Below are positions 59,914-64,000 of a stretch of DNA of 64,000 bases, in pieces; position 1 is the first letter of the stretch, and each line of letters starts with the position of its first letter. The stretch spans positions 682,001 to 746,000 of the forward strand of contig CAWFME010000004.1 in the NCBI GenBank assembly GCA_963816955.1, read 5' to 3'. The notes under the pieces were generated by a model. That model was not told the DNA's origin. It saw only the letters and a program-made list of their open reading frames with translations, and made no database searches. Made by a program: the position numbers and the translations under genes. Source of the DNA: DATFQI01 sp963816955. Its GTDB lineage: Bacteria > Actinomycetota > Thermoleophilia > Solirubrobacterales > Solirubrobacteraceae.

Positions 59914-61494
59914 ATGGACCACTACGACGTGATCATCATCGGCAGCGGCGCGGGCGGAGGCACGCTCGCGCACCGGCTCGCGCCCTCCGGCAAGCGGATC
60001 CTGCTGCTCGAGCGCGGCGGCTACCTGCCGCGCGAGCCCGAGAACTGGGACAGCCACGAGGTCTTCAACCGCAACCGCTACCTCTCCGGCGAGCGCTGGA
60101 TCGACAAGAACGGCGCGGAGTTCGAGCCCCACCAGCAGTACTTCGTCGGCGGCAACACGAAGTTCTACGGGGCGATCCTGTTCCGCCTGCGCGAGCGCGA
60201 CTTCGGCGAGGTCCGCCACTACGGCGGCATCTCGCCGGCCTGGCCGATCACCTACGCCGACCTCGAGCCCTACTACGCCGAGGCGGAGGAGCTCTACCTC
60301 GTCCACGGCGAGCGCGGCGAGGACCCGACCGAGCCGTGGGCGTCCGGCCCGTATCCGCACCCGGCGGTCTCGCACGAGCCGCGCATCCAGGAGCTGGCCG
60401 ACGCGTTCGAGCGCACCGGCCACCACCCGTTCCACCTGCCCGTCGGCGTCGACCTGAACGAGTCCGATCCCGAGGCGGGGCGCTGCGTGCGCTGCGACCG
60501 CTTCGACGGGTTCCCGTGCCTGGCCGACGGCAAGGCCGACGCGCACGTGCTGTGCGTGCGCCCGGCCGTGCAGCTGCCGAACGTGACGCTGCGGACGCAC
60601 GCGCGCGTGGAGCGGCTGGAGACGGACGCGGGCGGACGATCGGTGACCGAGGTCGTGGTCGACCGCCGCGGCACGGAGGAGCGCTACAGCGCCGACGTCG
60701 TGGTCGTCGCCGCCGGTGCCGTGAACTCGGCCGCGCTCCTGCTGCGCTCCGCGAGCGACCGGCACCCGCGCGGGCTGGCCAACGGCTCCGATCAGGTCGG
60801 GCGCAACTACATGGCCCACATCAACTCGGGCGTGATCGCGATCTCCCAGACCCCGAACGAGACGAAGTTCCAGAAGACGCTCGGCGTCAACGACTACTAC
60901 TGGGGCGCGGAGGACTCGCAGCTGCCGCTCGGGCACATCCAGATGCTCGGCAAGAGCGACCGCAGCATCCTGCGCGCCGGCGCGCCGTGGTTCGCGCCCG
61001 GCCTCGCGCTCGACTACATGGCCAAGCACGCGATCGACTTCTGGCTGACCAGCGAGGACCTGCCGCACCCGGACAACCGCGTCAGCGTCGACCGCCAGGG
61101 CCGGATCCACCTGGCCAAGACGTACCGCAACGAGGAGGCCCACCGGCGGCTGCTGCGCAAGCTCAAGGGGCTGATGGGCGAGCTCGGCTGCCACCAGGCG
61201 ATCCCGAGCGCGACGATCCTCGACCAGCGGATCCCGCTCGCCGGCGTCGCGCACCAGTGCGGCACCGTGCGCTTCGGCGATGACCCGGAGACCTCCGCGC
61301 TCGACGTGCACTGCCGGGCGCACGAGCTCGACAACCTCTACGTCGTCGACACGAGCTTCTTCCCGTCCTCGAGCGCCGTGAACCCGGCGCTGACGGCGAT
61401 GGCCAACGCCCTGCGCGTCGGCGACCACCTGCTCGAGCGCCTCGGCGCGAGCGTCAACGGCAAGCACGACCTACAGCTCCAGGAGGCCTCATGA
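59914..61494 (+). CDS. GMC-type FAD oxidoreductase
   Basis: 526 aa, ATG 59914 after GAGGGAGGA. FAD-binding GSGAGGGTLAHRLA, YFVGGNTKFYGAI, cysteine-bearing CVRCDRFDGFPCL and the active-site region GVAHQCGTVRFG...SSSAVNPALTAMANALR with the conserved GMC His/Asn pair. Similar to pyranose/glucose oxidoreductases and gluconate-2-dehydrogenase-like enzymes. Overlaps the next gene by ATGA. Confidence 0.9.
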   Translation: MDHYDVIIIGSGAGGGTLAHRLAPSGKRILLLERGGYLPREPENWDSHEVFNRNRYLSGERWIDKNGAEFEPHQQYFVGGNTKFYGAILFRLRERDFGEVRHYGGISPAWPITYADLEPYYAEAEELYLVHGERGEDPTEPWASGPYPHPAVSHEPRIQELADAFERTGHHPFHLPVGVDLNESDPEAGRCVRCDRFDGFPCLADGKADAHVLCVRPAVQLPNVTLRTHARVERLETDAGGRSVTEVVVDRRGTEERYSADVVVVAAGAVNSAALLLRSASDRHPRGLANGSDQVGRNYMAHINSGVIAISQTPNETKFQKTLGVNDYYWGAEDSQLPLGHIQMLGKSDRSILRAGAPWFAPGLALDYMAKHAIDFWLTSEDLPHPDNRVSVDRQGRIHLAKTYRNEEAHRRLLRKLKGLMGELGCHQAIPSATILDQRIPLAGVAHQCGTVRFGDDPETSALDVHCRAHELDNLYVVDTSFFPSSSAVNPALTAMANALRVGDHLLERLGASVNGKHDLQLQEAS

Positions 61495-61946
61495 CACCCG
61501 CCGACACCCTCGCCGCCGCGATCGGCCGCGGCCTGCTCGCCGGCCTCGCCGGCACGGCCGCGATGACCATCTCCAGCACGCTGGAGGCGCGGCTCCGCGG
61601 CCGCGCGCCCAGCTCGGCCCCGGCACGCGCGACCGCCAAGGTGCTCGGGATCCGCGAGTTCGACTCCGACCTCGCCTATGCCCGCTTCAGCGACCTCTCC
61701 CACTGGGGCTACGGCACCGGCTGGGGCGTCGTGCGCGGGCTGCTCGCGACGGCCGGGATGTCCCCGCGGCGCGCGACGCTCGCCCACGGAGCCGCGATCT
61801 ACGGCGCCGCCCAGGTCACGCTCCCCGCGCTCGAGATCGCCCCGCCCTCGATCTACTGGGGCCTCGACGAGGTCGCGATCGACGCGTTCCACCACGCCGT
61901 CTACGCGGCGGCCACCGGCCTCGCCTACTCCGCGATCGCCCGCTGA
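61491..61946 (+). CDS. Membrane protein of the GMC operon (151 aa)
   Basis: Hydrophobic segments GRGLLAGLAGTAAMTISS, GWGVVRGLLATAGM and AVYAAATGLAYSAIAR around a conserved-looking SHWGYGTGWG; recalls DUF1440-type small membrane proteins. Coupled by ATGA to the GMC oxidoreductase, so it may anchor it or receive its electrons; inference from order. Confidence 0.68.
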   Translation: MTPADTLAAAIGRGLLAGLAGTAAMTISSTLEARLRGRAPSSAPARATAKVLGIREFDSDLAYARFSDLSHWGYGTGWGVVRGLLATAGMSPRRATLAHGAAIYGAAQVTLPALEIAPPSIYWGLDEVAIDAFHHAVYAAATGLAYSAIAR

Positions 61947-62033
61947 CGCCGCGACTGCGGTACGGCCGAGGGATCAGCCCCTCGTCGAGCCGGCTATCCG
62001 CAGCCAACGCGCATCGGACAAGATGAGACCGGT

Positions 62034-62963
62034 GTGGTGATCGAAAGGCGCCTGAGAGTCGGACTCGTCGTGGAGCCGGGAGGCATCGACGACGCGTATT
62101 GCCACGGGGCCTACCTCGGGCTCGAGCGAGCCGTCCGAGAACTGGGGATCAGAGGGCGGGTGCTGACACCCGCCCCGAAGGAGGGCTACGTCCCGAGCCT
62201 CTCCCTTCTCGCGCGGCAGAAGTACGACCTCGTCATCGGAACAGGAGTCTTCACGGCCCCCGCGATCGACAAAGTCGCCACCGGGTTTCCTGAAACGAGG
62301 TTCGCGATCATCGACGTCGCCCACGAGGACCTGCCGAACCGCCCGAGGAACGTCGTGGGCCTCGGGTTCAGGGAAGAGCAAGCCGGTTATCTGGCCGGCC
62401 GCTTGGCTGCGCTCGTGCTGACGCTCTCTCCCGGGGATGACGTGATCAGCTCGATCGGCGGCCAGCGGGTGCCGACGGTGGAGCGGTGGATTGCCGGCTA
62501 CCAGGCAGGCGCGCGAGGTGCCAATCCTCAGGTCACGACGTTGAACAGCTATACCGACGACTTCGTCGACCCTGTGAAAGGTAGGTCGGTCGCCCTGAGC
62601 CAGATCGCGAAGGGATCGCGGGTCGTGTTCCAGGTCGCCGCGGCCTGCGGCCTCGGGGTGCTGGAGGCGGCCGGCGAGCGTCGGATCTGGGGGATCGGGG
62701 TCGATATCGACCAATCCCATCTGGGCCGGCACATACTGACGAGCGCGGTGAAGAGGCTGGACGTGGCCGTGTTCGACACGATCGAGGCGCTCGCGCGCGG
62801 GACGCTGGAGACCGGTCGCACCTCCCGCTTCTCCCTCCGGACCGGCGGGGTCGGACTCGCCACGATCAGCGCGCGGGTGCCACGCTCGCTCCAGGCCGAG
62901 ATCGAGGACGTCAGGGCCGAGATCGTCGCCGGCAAGATCCCGATCGCGACCTCGGTCAGATAG
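62034..62963 (+). CDS. BMP-family periplasmic-type binding protein, without signal peptide
   Basis: 309 aa, GTG 62034. Purple-acid/BMP-like fold: RVGLVVEPGGIDDAYCHGAYLGLERA, YDLVIGTGVFTAPAIDKVA, AIIDVAHEDLPNRPRNVVGLGFREEQAGYLAG, VFQVAAACGLGVLEAAGE and GVDIDQS. BMP proteins carry nucleosides or purines in ABC transport, normally with a lipobox, which is absent. It ends over the tail of the beta-propeller regulator, so a combined sensing role is possible. Confidence 0.85.
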   Translation: MVIERRLRVGLVVEPGGIDDAYCHGAYLGLERAVRELGIRGRVLTPAPKEGYVPSLSLLARQKYDLVIGTGVFTAPAIDKVATGFPETRFAIIDVAHEDLPNRPRNVVGLGFREEQAGYLAGRLAALVLTLSPGDDVISSIGGQRVPTVERWIAGYQAGARGANPQVTTLNSYTDDFVDPVKGRSVALSQIAKGSRVVFQVAAACGLGVLEAAGERRIWGIGVDIDQSHLGRHILTSAVKRLDVAVFDTIEALARGTLETGRTSRFSLRTGGVGLATISARVPRSLQAEIEDVRAEIVAGKIPIATSVR

Positions 62964-64000
62964 CGCTCTCGCTCTGTATCGAGACCCAGACGATCCCATC
63001 CGCCGAGGCCACGTCGGTCGGCGCGTGGCCAACCGGAACGATGCTCACCACCCGACCGTCCTGAGCATCGATCTGGACGACGGTGCCGTCGGCGTTGTTG
63101 GCTGCGAACACTGCTCCGTCCGTCGCGCACAGGCCGACCAGCCCTCTCCCGACCGGGATCGTCTGGCTCACTGTCGCCGTGTCCGGGTCGATGCGCCAGA
63201 CCTGGCCTCGCGAGTCGGAGACCCAGACGGCCTGCTTCCCAGTGGTCAACGCCACGGGGTGCCCGATCCGCACCTCGGTCGTGGCCGTGTTCGTGGGCGG
63301 CTCGATGCGTACGGCCCGCTCGGCGGTCGTGATCACCCAGAGCGCTTCCTCGCCTACCGCCACGCCTACCGGTACACCGCCGACGTCGATGATCGCGAAG
63401 GGCTCGTTCGTCGTCGGATCGATGCGGTGCACATGATGAGGACCCGCGGCGATCCAGGCCGAATCGTCAACCGCGGCGACCGCGTAGGTCGGGTTCCAGG
63501 CGAGTTCGCTCGAGCCCCTCAGGTCGATCGTCTCGACGATCGCATCGGCGCTGGGATCGATGCGCGAGACGGTGCCGTCGCTTCCGTTCGCCACCCAGAC
63601 CGCATCGGTGGCGACAGCGAGGTCTATCGCCGGCGCTCCGATTCCGATCGTCCTGATGACTTCGTGGCGCTCCTGATCGATGCGGGAGACCGTTCCATCG
63701 TCTGCGTTGGCGACCCAGACTGACCCGTGCCCGATCGCAACGGCGACAGGCCTTCGGCCGACGGGCACGTGGCCCACGATCCGGGAGCGCTGCGGGTCGA
63801 GCACGGCGACCGAGTTGGGAGGGACAGCCTGCTCGGTGCGCCACGACGCTCGGCGACGCCGTGCGACGGAGGTCCGTTCGGCCCGCGGGACCACCGGCGA
63901 GTCGAGCGAAGGATCGTGGTTGAGGATGGCTCTCTCGAGGCGTTGGAGCTCATCGTCCGGCTCGAGCCCGAGCTCCTCGTTCAGCAGCCGCCGTCCCGAG
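62956..64000 (-). CDS. BTAD-domain regulator fused to a beta-propeller (5' end outside window)
   Basis: Open from the stop at 62956 to the window edge. The visible N-terminal part LLNEELGLEPDDELQRLERAILNHDPSL is the end of a bacterial transcriptional activator (BTAD) domain; then follow six or so YncE/NHL-like blades (VWVANADDGTVSRIDQE..., VWVANGSDGTVSRIDPSAD..., VFAANNADGTVVQIDAQDG). SARP/AfsR-type regulator with a sensory propeller; the DNA-binding head lies outside. It converges with the BMP gene by 8 bases. Confidence 0.85.
   Translation of the reverse strand, partial: SGRRLLNEELGLEPDDELQRLERAILNHDPSLDSPVVPRAERTSVARRRRASWRTEQAVPPNSVAVLDPQRSRIVGHVPVGRRPVAVAIGHGSVWVANADDGTVSRIDQERHEVIRTIGIGAPAIDLAVATDAVWVANGSDGTVSRIDPSADAIVETIDLRGSSELAWNPTYAVAAVDDSAWIAAGPHHVHRIDPTTNEPFAIIDVGGVPVGVAVGEEALWVITTAERAVRIEPPTNTATTEVRIGHPVALTTGKQAVWVSDSRGQVWRIDPDTATVSQTIPVGRGLVGLCATDGAVFAANNADGTVVQIDAQDGRVVSIVPVGHAPTDVASADGIVWVSIQSESAI

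Overview
The window is GC-rich actinobacterial DNA with short intergenic gaps, many 4-bp ATGA stop/start overlaps and frequent GTG starts. Gene content (DUF2294 proteins beside SpoIIE/RsbW/STAS regulators, MftD-like flavoenzymes, BTAD/beta-propeller regulators, LuxR and ECF regulators) suggests the Thermoleophilia/Solirubrobacterales group. This placement is inferred from family content only; no rRNA or other marker is present.

Layout. 1-5.9 kb: stress and regulation genes (universal stress proteins, a histidine kinase/response regulator pair behind a GreA-like factor, an ECF sigma/zinc anti-sigma pair, a DoxX protein). 6-9.4 kb: a decayed stretch with patatin, USP and alcohol dehydrogenase remnants around an intact MftD-like flavoenzyme and its MarR-type regulator, both with the operator ACTTGC-N4-GCAAGT. 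11.6-15.7 kb: a partner-switching regulatory island (SpoIIE phosphatase, HATPase kinase, STAS antagonist, two DUF2294 proteins) split by a tRNA-His 3' half that looks like an old attachment site. 16-19.5 kb: a minus-strand redox run, OsmC-like, AhpD-like, radical SAM, DoxX and alpha/beta hydrolase. The OsmC gene has an in-frame TGA exactly at its peroxidatic cysteine, followed by a SECIS-like hairpin, so it is a candidate selenoprotein.

19.6-31.5 kb: a lipoprotein, a duplicated ArsB/NhaD-type transporter around a CBS protein, a gluconate permease/kinase pair, an ArsR-SRPBCC operon and an EamA/CGNR divergent pair. 32-38.8 kb: a flippase-like protein, a HATPase, an active-looking FMN hydroxy-acid oxidase followed by a Tat-exported paralogue that has lost its catalytic residues, and an MmyB-type regulator divergent from a zinc alcohol dehydrogenase over a palindrome. 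39.3-44.1 kb: a tight operon of two related unknown proteins, a DyP peroxidase, a cytochrome P450 and a GST-like protein.

44.3-57 kb: Calx-beta debris, a ferritin-like protein, a polytopic glycosyltransferase-like protein, an operon of GT2, DUF2064, methyltransferase and membrane molybdo-oxidoreductase genes next to a frameshifted epimerase, a second copy of the lipoprotein, an SDR, a flavodoxin-like reductase and a DM13 protein. 57.1-62 kb: antiporter, SDR, cyclase, GMC oxidoreductase and a small membrane protein form an oxidation operon. 62-64 kb: a BMP-type binding protein converges on a BTAD/beta-propeller regulator that runs out of the window. Short remnants and gene-fragment junctions (6, 9.3, 20.5, 29.5, 31.6, 44.3 kb) show repeated loss and rearrangement.
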